NCBI GenBank assembly: GCA_037367405.1
Contig: JAZKJV010007248.1
Location: 248,001 to 312,000, forward strand
Reading direction: 5' to 3'
Source: Ottelia alismoides
Taxonomy: Eukaryota > Streptophyta > Magnoliopsida > Alismatales > Hydrocharitaceae
DNA: 64,000 nucleotides
Made by a program: the position numbers and the translations under genes. Shown here piece after piece: positions 21,618 through 32,861 of this stretch (its first letter is position 1; each line of letters begins with the position of its first letter). The notes beneath the pieces are model-generated. The model did not search any database. It saw nothing but the letters and a program-made list of their open reading frames with translations, and was not told where the DNA came from.

Positions 21618-23116
21618 GCACGACTTAGTAGTCCGTTTATTTTTCATTTTATTTTGTTTTCTTTTTCGCAGCTTTCCGCGGCTCTTTCTGAGTCCACGGC
21701 TTTTCGCGGTTTTTTTTATTTTTGTTTTATTTTATTTTATTTTCTTTTCATTTATTTTTGTTTTTTATTTTTTTTATTTTGCTTGTTTATTTTTATTCTC
21801 CTTTCTGCATACATATACCCTGTTTTCTCTCATTTATTTTATTTGCTTTATTTTATTGAGGCTTGACGCACTCTTCTGTTTTCTTGCGAGGGTCTGAGGA
21901 TCGAGGCGGTAACTTTCGAGGAGCTGACGCAACTGCGGTGATCGGAGGCGTCTCCCTTCTGCACTGAGCCGCAGGAGAGCGCGAGGAAGCAGATGAGTGC
22001 GGGAGATTAGTTTAGAGTAGATTAGGTTTTATTTCCAGCACATTTGAACTATTATTGTAATAATACAGGGAAAGGACACTCAGACTTTCTTAGACACTTT
22101 AAGGGTCTGTTTCGCCGAGCACCGGTGTGCTTGGGGGACCCCTTAGTTTCTTCGCGGCTTTTTACACGGTTTTGTCTTCTTTACTGCCTTTTCCAGTTTC
22201 TCACGGATTTCTCGAGCCCCTAGCCGTAGGATTTTCTACTTGATTGTGACGTAATACATAGGATCCAAGCACCCTAATATATCTGCCTGCACCTATAGAT
22301 CGGTAATTGGACCTATAATAAAAAGATTAATAAAATAGTCGACTCACTTCCTTCGAGCCTACGTGCCGCAGCCCACCCTGCCAAGCGCTGCTCCTGAACC
22401 CGATTTGTCGGGAGGAGGAGGGGTGGACCGAGATCGGACTCTTTGGATTGGAGGCTGGTGGTCGAATATTCGTTCTTTCGAGTAGCATTGCTGTTTACGG
22501 ACTCAGTTTTCCGCCTGCACCATTTAGGTAGTTTATTTTCTTTCTTTCAATTCTGCGCAGATCATTTTGCATGTAGACTGCTGGAGTCAGGTACGCATTT
22601 CTTACTCTTCATGCATCATTGATTTCATCGCGCATCGGCTTTTTCGACTTCTCCCCCCTAATTTTTGGACTTAATAACCAGGAGAACCGAAATATTCGTT
22701 AGGCGATTTTGTTTGATTATTGAAAAATACCTAAAAAGAGAAATCATAAAATTGGGACTGGTTAACTCTATCGACCCTAAAAGACGCTCACCGAAAAATT
22801 TTTCTTGGGGAGAGCAACCCCCTCATTGTCTGATTTGCTTGCGCGAGAGAGTGACCCGCACACTAGGTAGAGCCCTCCGATATTTTTCTTGACTGATTAC
22901 CAGCTCTTTCTGTATGGGACAATCGGTTGAGAGAATATCGGGTTACCCAACAGGTCACGTAATCGCTCTGCTATCCTGACTGATCACCAAATAAAATTGA
23001 CAAGATAAATTGACCGAGCCTTTACGGTCTTCAGCTCACATTGCGTTGGTGAATCGGAGGTTTGCTTGTGATCATAGTTGTTACCAGATCTCATCTGCAC
23101 AACTCGCCAGATCAAG
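21618..23116 (+). other. Leader of element B
   Basis: This noncoding leader has TTTTCGCGG-type repeats (21668-21712), a T-rich tract, and the palindrome GAGCACCGGTGTGCTT at 22117-22132. It is homologous to the leaders of A and D. Apparent frames rich in Phe/Leu are translations of T-rich sequence. Confidence 0.75.
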
Positions 23117-26100
23117 ATGATGGGCAGACGGTCTCTGAGGCAGCCTCTGGCTGCACCGCTTTCCAGCACGTCTACCCGCTCGTCTAGGTTGGTTCGCGAG
23201 AGCCGAGACCCGCTCTCCGAACCCGAGTTCGACTCCACCCTGTTCCCCCTTGACCCCCCTTCTTCTGAGTCCGAGATACCAGTGCCAGAGGAGAGACAGA
23301 CAGATGATTTATCGGCACCTGAGTTTGGATGCTTTGATTTTGTAGAGACTATGGCCGACAGCAGTGACGACCGCACCAGAGGCCCCCAGCACGATCAGAC
23401 TTTCATTATGGACCAGGGTGCGATCAACTCCACCCTGATTGCCTCCCTCGAGACAGTTCAGCAGCAGTTGAGGGATCATGGAGCATTCATGTTGGACATG
23501 AGGCGTGAGATGGAGCAGTTGAGAGCCGCTCGCGACCAGCACGAGCCAGGAGACGGGCCGAGGATACCTGACGATGCGGCAGCCGCAGCAACAGCAGTAG
23601 AGGCACTGAGACTGATGCAGGAGTTGCACAACCCCGGATCGACCTTGATGCATCACTAGATCGTACTACCAGCCATCGTGGGGGACTTCAAGTTCCCCCC
23701 GAACACTTTGCAGCTCCTCCCCCGGTTCCATGGGCTCGCCACAGAGGAGCCCCATCTCCACCTTCAGGAGTTCTTGATGATCTGCAACATAGTCCACGAC
23801 CATCAGGTGGACCAGGATACCATACGGATGATTGTCTTCCCTTTCTCCTTAGCAGACAGAGCAGCCACCTGGCTGAAGCATCTGGGGAAGTTCGTCTACA
23901 CCTGGGAGCAGCTCCGCACCGAGTACTTGCACAAGTACTATCCACTCGGGCGGACGAACGCAGCTAGAGCCCTGATCAGCAACTTCTCCATGCTCCCCAA
24001 CGAGCAGTTCCACGAGGCATGGGAGAGGTTCCGTGAGCTGACCGACAGATGCCCGCACCATGACATTTCAAAGCCGAACCTTGTTCAGAGCTTCTTTAGC
24101 GGGCTGACACCAGAGCTTCAGGGCTTGGTGAATGCTTCTTATGGCAGGTCCTATTTCACCAAGGACCATGATCAGGTCTGGGCCATCTATGAAGAGATGG
24201 CAGAGAACTATATGGTGATATCCTAGACCAGACTCTACACTCAGGGCAGACTCCAGCCACATACCGTGTAGTACCAGAGGATAGCACGGGTCGACGCCGG
24301 TCCTTTTAGTTCGTCAGCGGTAGCAGCACAGGCCGAGAGTTCAGCCGCAGACATGGGGATTATCAGCGAGAAGCTGGACTGGATGGAGATTATTGAGAAG
24401 AAGCATTGCTAGGGCATCACGCAGATGGAGCAAGTGGCACAGACTCTGTGTCTCCAGGAGGCACAGACGGCTTCACAGCCTCGTCTTCAGGCACGAGGTG
24501 ATCCGAGTAGCAACAGCAGCTCGTTTCAGCGCTCCAGCTCCCACCAGCAGCCTAGACAGGTTCACCTTGTACAGGCGGAGCCATACCAGCAGCCGCAGCG
24601 CACTTACCAGTCACTGCCATCTCTGGACACGCAGATGGTGGTATACCAGTCGGATCAACCTCTGGCAGTGCTCCCGCCACCCCAGTACGATTCAGAGCCA
24701 TTGATGGATGTCAACGGGATTTGGTACGACCGCCCCCAGCCCGGTATCCGACGAGACCATCCTGGATTCCGTTAAGCGGCCGGAGGTGCCCAGCCCCAGC
24801 AGCAGCCGTCAGGACAGGGTGGCCAGTACAGCCATCAGAGGGATCACCAGCGGCAGCAGCCCCCACCATACACTCAGCAGCAGCCACAACAGTCACAGTC
24901 ATATGGACCTCGTCCCTATTAGCAGGGACAGTCTTGGAGGCGTGATCAGCCTCATCAGCCGCAGCATCATCCACAGTCTTACCCCTCTCACACACAGCAG
25001 CAGAAGCAGCAGCCTCACTTCCAGAGAGGCTACCCGTCAGGTTCTCATGGGCCATCCTATGAGAACCCCGCCTTGGATGGCATAGCCTGTCTTCTCACCG
25101 ATCAACAGGCTACATTCCGACGGAAGATGGATGAGTTCCGCCAGGAGATGCGGGACATAGTGAGAGGGAAGGCCGCCATCCCTGCCCAAATAGAGCCCAA
25201 TCCGAATAACCTCAAGAGGAAATCTGAGCAGGTAGTTTGTACTAAGTATGCCACTCCTAGTGATACATTTGGAGATATGTCTGCATATTTGTTTGATACT
25301 GATTTTGTCACACTTAGGAGCGGTAGGATGCCAGCAGGAGGCGACTCATCTGAGCGACACCCCGAGGATACTTCCAGAGCGCCAGGCGAGGAGGAGAGCG
25401 GTACTGAGGCCGCCAGAGATGATGATGGTGGTACTGATGCCACCACGGATGATGATCCCACCGGCGGTACTGAGGCTGCCGTTTCACCAGTTGGAGGAGG
25501 TGGTATTGAGGCCACCCATGTTGCTGAGCCAGAGCGCGGTACTGAGGCCGCCAGTCTTCCAGCCGAGGGTGGTGCTGATGCCACCAGTTCTTCTGAGAGT
25601 CCTGTAGTTTTTTCCTTCTGTTGATGTATCTCGGAACACTTCTAGAATTAAAGGAAAGGGTTTGTTTTCTTCTGGTCCCACTGTGGTTCTTGATGTTTGT
25701 GTGGATCCTGCCGTTGATCAGCTCAGGCCCGTTCCTAGTCCTTCATCTGAGAAGGACCCTGTGATCCCCTTCCCTAGAGCTCTTCAGATGGGAAAGGGGA
25801 AGAAAATTGAAAATCCAAAAAAGATGCAGCAGGAAGAGTTCAGCCAGCAAATGATAGATCGTTTTCACATTCAGCTGACTCTTCAGGAGGCTTTGCAGCA
25901 CATCCCTCTACTCCAGCGTTCACTTAGAGACAAGACCACAGTTAGGAGGAAGAGGAGGAACCACCATTCAGAGATACATGTGCTGACCAGAGCTACTTGT
26001 TTCGCGATCCAGAACCGTCTGCCGGCCAAGAGGCCAGACTCAGGAGCCCCTTATGTCATATGCCATATCAGAGAGCAGAGGTTCGATCGTACTCTATTAG

Positions 26101-29100
26101 ATAGCGGATCGTCGATCAACCTACTTCCAGCAGCCCTTCTCGACACTTTCGTGTTGGGCACTCTTTGACAGAGCAGGACAGTCCTTCAGTTTGTTGATCG
26201 ATCTGTCAAGAGGCCGAAGGGGTTGCTGAGGGACGTTGTCGTCACGATTCAGGGTCTGTAATTCCCCGTGGACTTCGTAGTGTTGGATATGGAGATCCCT
26301 GAGTCAGTGACCGATACCCCCATCATTCTCGGTCGCCCGTTCTTGGCCACAACCAAGGTAGTGACCGACCATGATAGCGGGAAGGTATACTTTCGCGTCG
26401 AGGGCAAAAGTGTACAAATAGATACGGTCGAGGACAGCAAAGCCAGAGACAGAGCATGCTCAGAGACTACTTCAGATACAGAGCAGATGACAGATGCTGG
26501 GCTAGACATCTACCAGGATTGCAACTTTGTGATTACAGATGATGAGGCAGTATGGGTAGATCCAGATGCACAGGCCATCCTCTCACCTTCAGAGTTCGCT
26601 GATGCAGAGACGACAGCAGAGGAGAGCTTGGAGAGCGCATTCCTGGTCCAGGATACATTTGAGGCAGCAAAGCCGGTTCTCGACCATGATACTGATTTGT
26701 TTTGTGATGATGGTGGTACTGAGGCTACCTTAGATGATACAGATCCCTCGGAGTCAGATTTTGACTGGGCAGATTTTGATGATTACATAACAGATCTGAC
26801 TTCCACTGAGCCTGCAGCTAGGGAGGTGGTAGATGCCGAGCAGAGCAGAGACAGTTCATTAGAGCAGCCTTCTCCAGATTCAGAGTGTGAACGAGAGTTT
26901 CAGTTCTCCCATGCGGATTTGCCAGCGTTCACTCAGAGTTTTCAGAGGCCAGATCCAACAGCACCCAGTTGTCCAGAGCTGAAGCTACTTCCTGCGTCGC
27001 TGAAGTATAGGTTCCTTACGGGTGATCATGAGATGTACCCAGTCATTATCTCCGCCGATTTGACTGGAGAGCAGGAATCCCTTTTGATGGGGGTTCTTGA
27101 AAAGAACCGCAAGGCGATAGGATGGAACGTAGCAGATCTCCAGGGGATAAGTCTGACCCTGTGCTCCCACCATATCTACCTCGAGGATGAGGCGAAGCCG
27201 TCGCGTGAGTTCCAGCAGCGGCTGAACCCGAATCTGAGAGAGGTTGTCATGAAGGAGATTTCGAAATGGTGGAGCGCCAATTTTATCTACCCCATCTCCG
27301 ACTCCAAGTGGGTCAGCCCTTTGCATGTGGTGCCCAAGAAGACGGGCATCACTACAGTAGTCAGCGAGTCTGGAGAGGAGATTGCTACACGAGTACCCAC
27401 TTCTTGGCGAGTCTGCGTGGATTACAGACGACTCAACCAGGCCACCAAGAAGGATCATTTCCCCCTGCCATTTATAGATCAGATCATTGAGAGACTGGCA
27501 GGGAAGAGCCACTATTATTTTCTGGATGGGTACTCGGGCTACAACCAAGTGGCCATCACTCCCGAGGACCAGAACAAGACTACCTTCACCTATCCCTTCA
27601 GCACATATGCCTTCAGACGCATGCCATTTGGGCTATGCAATGCCCCTGCGACTTTTCATAGATGCATGTTGTCGATCTTTTCGGACATGGTAGGGGAGCG
27701 CTTGGAGGTCTTCATGGATGATTTCTCGGTCTACGGCGACGGATTCGACTCCTGTCTTGACTGCCTAGACCGAGTCCTTCAGCGATGTATAGAGGTTCAC
27801 CTTGTGCTATCTTGGGAGAAGAGTCACTTCATGGTGACTCGAGGGATGGTGCTTGGCCATATCATCTCCAACAGGAGCATGGAGGTTGATCCGGTCAAGG
27901 TAGATGTCATTAGAAAACTCGCACCGCCGTCCAATTTGCGGCAGTTACGGTCTTTCCTGGGGCATGTCGGTTTCTACTGGCGATTCATTCATGATTTTAG
28001 TAGGATTGCCCGACCATTGACTGACCTGCTGACGAAAGACACCGAGTTCCTTGTCGATGCCAAGTGTCTTTCGTCCTTCGAGACTCTCAAGAGATGTGTT
28101 GTTGAGGCTCCTGTTCTCCAGCCGCCTGATTGGTCTCTCCCATTTGAGATCATGACGGATGCCTCCGATTTTACCGTGGGGGTCGTGCTGGGACAGAGGA
28201 GGGATGGAGTTCCATTTGCTATCCACTACGCTAGCCGCACATTGGATTCTGCGCAGCGGAACTACACAGACACAGAGAAGGAGATGTTAGCCGTAGTCTT
28301 CGCCCTAGATAAGTTCAAATCGTACACTATTGGATCTAGAGTGACCTTGTACACAGATCATACCGCCATCAGGTACCTCATGGCAAAGAAGGATGCCAAG
28401 GCTAGATTGACTAGATGGATCCTTCTACTCCAGGAGTTCGACATAGAGATTAAGGATAAGCCTGGAGTCAAGAATGTGGTGGCGGATCATCTCTCCCGAC
28501 TAGAGCATCTTGAGAATTCTGAACAGATTGACCCTATATGTGAGACCTTCCCAGATGAGGCGATCCTTCCTATCGCCTCTCTCCCGTGGTACGCCGATAT
28601 TGTGAACTTTCTTGTTGCTAAGAAAGTCCCACAAGATTGGCCCAGGCAGAGACTTGAAACCTTCCTTGCGAAGGCCAAGTCCTACCACTGGGAGGATCCC
28701 ATCCTTTACCACGAAGGATATAGCGTCTGGCGTAGGTGCATTCCTCAGGAGGAGCACCATAGCGTCCTCACTTACTGCCACAAGCTTGAGGCAGGAGGAC
28801 ATCACTCTGGGAGGAGAACGGCTTAGAAAGTGCTCCAATCCGGCCTATGGTGGCCTACCCTCTTCAAGGACTCTGATGAGTTCATGAAGAGGTGTACTGA
28901 CTGTCAGAGGATGGGCACTTGTGGACAGCATGATATGATGCCGATGCAGCCCATTTACTTCTGTGAGGTTTTTGACGCATGGGACATCGATTTCATAAGC
29001 CCATTCCCTAAGAGTCAGGGATTTGAGTACATTCTGTTGGCCGTGGATTATGTGAGTCGTTGGGTTGAGGCCAACCCCGCCCGAACCGCAGATGCCAGAA

Positions 29101-29175
29101 CCGTTTGCAGATTTTTGAGGAGGCATATCATTACGCGGTTCGGGGTACCTCGAGGATTGATATCTGATGGGGAGT
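23117..29175 (+). pseudogene. Element B gag-pol, first part, with many stops
   Basis: Gag starts at ATGATGGGCAGACGG (23117, MMGRRSLRQPL). Its capsid core (FHGLATEEPHLHLQEF, FPFSLADRAATWLKHL, DRCPHHD) is followed by a Gln-rich linker, Gly-Thr-Glu/Asp-Ala repeats, protease (LLDSGSSINLLP), RT ([18 protein letters not shown]), RNase H ([17 protein letters not shown]) and the start of integrase. In-frame stops lie at 23657, 24224, 24269, 24410, 24773, 24920, 26166, 26259 and 28824, and one extra T near 25608 shifts the frame. By comparison with A and C, five of these stops replace CAG, two replace TGG, one CAA and one CGA. The frame is cut at 29175 in integrase (LISDG) by element A and resumes at 46988. 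Confidence 0.93.
29171..29175 (+). repeat. Target-site duplication of element A, left copy (GGAGT)
   Basis: GGAGT directly precedes A's TG end and is repeated at 46988-46992 directly after A's CA end. Removing A and one copy restores B's integrase reading frame across the join. Confidence 0.96.
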
Positions 29176-29239
29176 TGATGAATACCCATTCATCACTCTT
29201 TATTCTTATATTTTAGCTACAAAAACCTATGCAAATGCA

Positions 29240-29960
29240 TGTAGATATGTGTAAATAGGAAAAGTTAGCAAAAGCATGCATGTTTGTAAATATAGATAAT
29301 TAGCATGTTTTTGTGCAAAAATAAAAGAATAAAGATGAAAAAGAAAAAGAGGGAAATATTTAGAATAAATATTGAGCAACCTAACCCAAGGGAGGGCTCG
29401 GCATGGGCCTGACCGCATAAAAGCCAAGTAGAGGGAGATAGGGGCTCACTTATGTATATATTTGTAAATAAATAAATAATATTTTCCTCATCCCAAAAAT
29501 ATGTTTGTATATATTTTGTATATATTTATAAGCTATTAAAAACAAAATAAAAACTTTAAAATCAAAAAGACCAAAAATACCCTTACACCATGTACATAGA
29601 CCACCTCTCTTTATCTATTTCACCTTGTAAATAAATTTATTTATTTCTAAAACTTTTTGTAAATATTCTATGTATATATTGTACATAAAATAAATAAAAA
29701 GAAGCAAAACAAAAATCAAATAAAAATTACAAAATTAAAAATACAAAAACATATTGTACATATACCATGTATATAGTTGCACATAAATAATTATTTAACC
29801 TATGTATATAAATAATAAAAATAAAATAAAAATAGCCTTTTATTCCTCATTTTATCCTATACATAAATAAAATATAAAATAGGAATAAAAATGTATAAAA
29901 ATAACTAATTAAAAAGCAAAAATTAAAAATCAATATATGGTATATATACCTATGTATAGC
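29240..29960 (+). promoter_or_regulatory. TGTANATA (Pumilio-type) motif field in U3 of A
   Basis: I count about 20 sense-strand copies of TGTAAATA, TGTATATA, TGTACATA and TGTAGATA in some 720 bases, far above what base composition would give. The 3' LTR copy (43387-44107) would lie in the 3' part of the RNA. UGUANAUA is the recognition sequence of PUF proteins. That these sites are used is inference. Confidence 0.45.
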
Positions 29961-30357
29961 TACTATGTATATACCTTATTTTTATTTCCAAAAATTAATT
30001 AAAAATCACAAAAAAATAGAAAAAATTAAAACAAAAATATTTTGTGTTTTAAGTTTTTGAAAATTCGGCCATTTAAAGGCCCAAAAAAATCAAATAAAAT
30101 TTTAAGCCTTGGCGGGCTCTGATTGGTCCACGGGGGATTGTTGACCCCCGGTCAACACCTCCCCCAGGACCACCAGAGCCGGATCTGGTTCGCGGACCCA
30201 TCTTTCCCCATTTATTCCAACCAGACCCGACCTCCATTTGGCTTAATCCCTGGTCCTAATTGTTCCCCAGGTATCCGGGAATCTCGCCCGACATTCCTCC
30301 TAGGGATCCGTGCTCAAACGAGCCGGACCCGATCGATTCTTCCCGGACCTGCACCCA

Positions 30358-30364
30358 TATAAAA
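30358..30364 (+). promoter_or_regulatory. TATA box of A 5' LTR
   Basis: TATAAAA after CACCCA, followed about 30 nt downstream by a C/T-rich start region (CACTTTCTTGCCATC). The 3' LTR copy is 44505-44511. Confidence 0.7.
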
Positions 30365-30617
30365 TCTCAGCTCCGCCGCACTTTCTTGCCATCTTTGGCT
30401 CTCCACCTTCACTCCCGTGACCTCCATTGCATTCAGCAAGGTGACAGCTTCCGTCTGCCGTGTTGCAGCGAGGAGGAGGGTGCCCGACCATCGATCCGGC
30501 AGCCGTGCGCCGCCGTGCTCCGCCACCTAGCTGGAGCTCGAGCCTCAGGCAGGGACGACCTTTGAGGCAAAGACCCGGAGTTAGCCACACTCCAGCACAG
30601 TCTTCCACTTCGCCCAG

Positions 30618-30927
30618 GTAACCCTTTCGCCCTTTCATTTCGCGTAATTTCATGTTTCGCCCAAATCACATCTCCGACGAGTTCCCCTGATTCCGGCCAC
30701 ATTGCGTACTTTCTCGATCATCGGAACCCACACACACCGTCGCCATCCTCCGACGCACGTTCTACGCCCACTCGTTCAACCCAGCTCGCCCCGGAGCTGG
30801 GAGTCGAGCTCCCCCATCCCCAGCTCGCCGGAGCTCATTCGCACCGACCCACCAGCCACCTTCACCCCGCTTCTTTGGGTCGAGGCACTTTGCCCTCGAC
30901 CCGCGAAGCTTTTGGTTCACTTTGCAG
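30618..30927 (+). other. Putative LTR intron of element A (310 nt)
   Basis: The donor is CCCAG|GTAACC, the acceptor TTTGCAG|GTCC, with a C/T-rich interior. The hairpin GGGTCGAGG/CCTCGACCC (30877-30902) lies 25 nt before the acceptor. The same structure is in the 3' LTR (44765-45074) and in B, C and D. Confidence 0.58.
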
Positions 30928-31429
30928 GTCCAATGGGAGTCATCTGAGACCCCCATACGTTCAGACCAGGAGCTCTTCGCCGACGACCTCGCCGGAGCCC
31001 CTCCAGGGCTCGGTCGGGCCATCGGACAGTACCAGCAGCTGCGGGACGCCGTCGCCTATCTTCCCCGATCATCAGGAGCAGCTGAGGAGGACTGCAGCTC
31101 ACGCACGAGGCCGGCGAAGCTCGCCGGTGGAGTGTTCTTCCACCATCCTCCAGCACCGTCCGATCAGCCCCCGCTCCCAGTCTGCATCGCCACCGTCCGT
31201 TCTTCGAGGAGCAGCAGCCGTCGATCATCGTTAGGGGATGATCAGGACCGTGCGAGCAGCGGAGAGAGACACCTGAGGCCATACCCGTTCGATCTTCCAC
31301 GTGTCCTCTCCAGCACCGTCGATTTGGCTCGAGGTCAGACGAAGAGGAGCGCCAGCCATCCAGGACCGACCGATCTTCCACGTGGCGCGAATCCGGCCGT
31401 CGACAAATAAAGGGGTAAATTACTTAGGC

Positions 31430-31900
31430 CCCCCTCTTAGTTTGTCTTTTCAGTCCTAGTCCTGTAAATATTTTAGTTATTTTATTTACGTAGGGTAATT
31501 TGCACTAAGGACCTTGTGCTTGTTTTTATTTGCAATTATACCCCTGTGTATGTGAGCCCACGTGCTTCGTCACGTGTTTATTGGGTTATTTGCATTTATT
31601 ATCCTGTAGTTCTGATGGGTTAATGAATGAATGCTAACTTTTTGGTAATTGCATTTATGCCCCTGTGAGTGTTGTTTATGCGCATGTGCGGATTTTAGTG
31701 GGATTTTTGCATCCAAGCCCCTAGACTTTTGGTACGAGTTACCAAAAGGTCCAGGAACTTGGTTTTTATTACCAAAAGGCCCTTGAGTGCCCCAGGCACG
31801 CGCCACGCGCGTGATTTGCTGGGATTTTTGCACCTTGGCCCCCAGAGCTTTGGGTATTTGCACTTACGTCCCTGTGCACAGTGCCCCCTTCTTGATTTTT
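31430..31900 (+). repeat. Degenerate U5 repeats (TTGCATTTA...CCCCTG)
   Basis: At least six imperfect repeats at uneven spacing of roughly 50-80 bases share the order TT(T)GCA-T/C-TTA-N-G/C-CCCTG (for example TGCACTAAGGACCTTGTG, TGCAATTATACCCCTGTG, TGCATTTATGCCCCTGTG, TGCATCCAAGCCCCTAGA). Related repeats occur in B, C and D. Confidence 0.55.
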
Positions 31901-32776
31901 GAATAAATATCAAACCACCTCTAAATTCGATGAAAATTTGACACATGGCTCCTGCCATGTTGTTGGATTTTTGAGAATTTTTGAGGACATTTTTGATTTT
32001 ATTTAGTATTTTTAAAAAATTCAAAAACCTCCTTTTTAGCTACTGTCTAGGTTTAAAAATACCAAAAAAAATATAAAATCACCTCTAAAAATTCTAAAAA
32101 AATTAGCTACTATTTCTTGCTTGTTGTTTGATTTTCTAGCCAATTTTGGCTATTTTTCATCACTTAAAAACCCTAAAAATCTAAAAACCCTTAAAAACTC
32201 CTAAAAATTATAATAAATAACCTAAAAATCCAAAAACAATAATCTCGGTGCCCAAATTTTCCTTATTTTATTTAGAATATAGGAAAATTACCTCTAGAAC
32301 CTGTTGTGATCCTTAGATATTTGATTTGAGGGTTTTGGTTCTGGCTGGACAGTACCCAGCATTTCTAGCACTGTTTGATTTTTAGAAAATAAATTACACT
32401 TTATAAAAATCTCAAAAATTCACCAAAAATACTTAAAAACTTAAAAAACATAAAAACAATTTTTCTTGAATTTTTGCTTGATTTTTGGTGTGTTAAATAA
32501 ATTGCTTAAGTTGGCTTGATTTTGCTTTTCTTTACTTCTCTTCACATTTTAAAAATCCAAAAAAATACAAAAATTATTAAAAACCATTAAAAAACACTTT
32601 TCTTTTATTTTATCTTATTTTTACTACTTCGTAGGCCTTAGGCCAATCCGTGCTCCTTGAGTTCGACCCTGGGAGCTATACCAGGTTAATCCTATAGCTA
32701 GACCGCTCTTCTTTGTTTTGATTGATTTGATCTATTCTGAGTGGTTATTTTTCTTGATACACGCATTCGAGTGACT

Positions 32777-32793
32777 GAGGTCGCAACGACCTC
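32777..32793 (+). other. Hairpin near the LTR end of A (GAGGTCG-CAA-CGACCTC)
   Basis: This is a perfect 7-bp stem with a 3-nt loop, 47 bases before the LTR end; the 3' LTR copy is 46924-46940. Confidence 0.55.
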
Positions 32794-32843
32794 ATTTCCA
32801 TACCTTCCCCTCAGTTGTTCGACACTTTTGCGGGTTATCAGAA

Positions 32844-32861
32844 TGGCGCCATTGCCGGGGA
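32844..32861 (+). other. Primer-binding site of element A (tRNA-Asp)
   Basis: TGGCGCCATTGCCGGGGA, complementary to the tRNA-Asp 3' end with one mismatch (A for G), three bases after the LTR. Confidence 0.93.

Larger units (their letters stand above)
29176..32840 (+). mobile_element. 5' LTR of element A (3,665 bp)
   Basis: It starts TGATGAATACCCATTCATCA and ends GCGGGTTATCA. An AT-rich U3 (29176-30070) full of TGTANATA is followed by a promoter block (TTGACCCCCGGTCAA at about 30130-30150), a TATA box (30358), a GT-AG intron (30618-30927), a second exon-like part with CACGTG words, and a long U5 with degenerate repeats and a terminal hairpin. The U3-R and R-U5 borders cannot be set without transcript data. 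Confidence 0.96.

Noticed and set aside
21517..21897. Phe/Leu-rich frames over the LTR-leader border of B (and the mirror frames at 17543-17987 in D)
   Set aside because: They look like membrane proteins only because the leader is T-rich; they span the LTR end and primer-binding site and are not homologous between elements.
23309..23656. Cys-rich minus-strand ORF opposite B's gag
   Set aside because: It is the complement of CAG/GCA-rich coding sequence; no conservation independent of the gag frame.
25102..25584. Long minus-strand frames opposite gag-pol (also 36351-36929 and 60254-60502)
   Set aside because: They are mirror frames of the Gly-Thr-Glu-Ala repeat region and other biased coding sequence; they follow the codon structure of the sense strand.
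30922..31410. A 162-codon plus-strand frame inside A's LTR, repeated in the 3' LTR at 45069-45557
   Set aside because: It begins in the candidate intron and overlaps equally long frames on other strands, as expected for GC-rich DNA. B's and C's LTRs do not keep a homologous frame. It is the same sequence twice because LTRs are duplicates.
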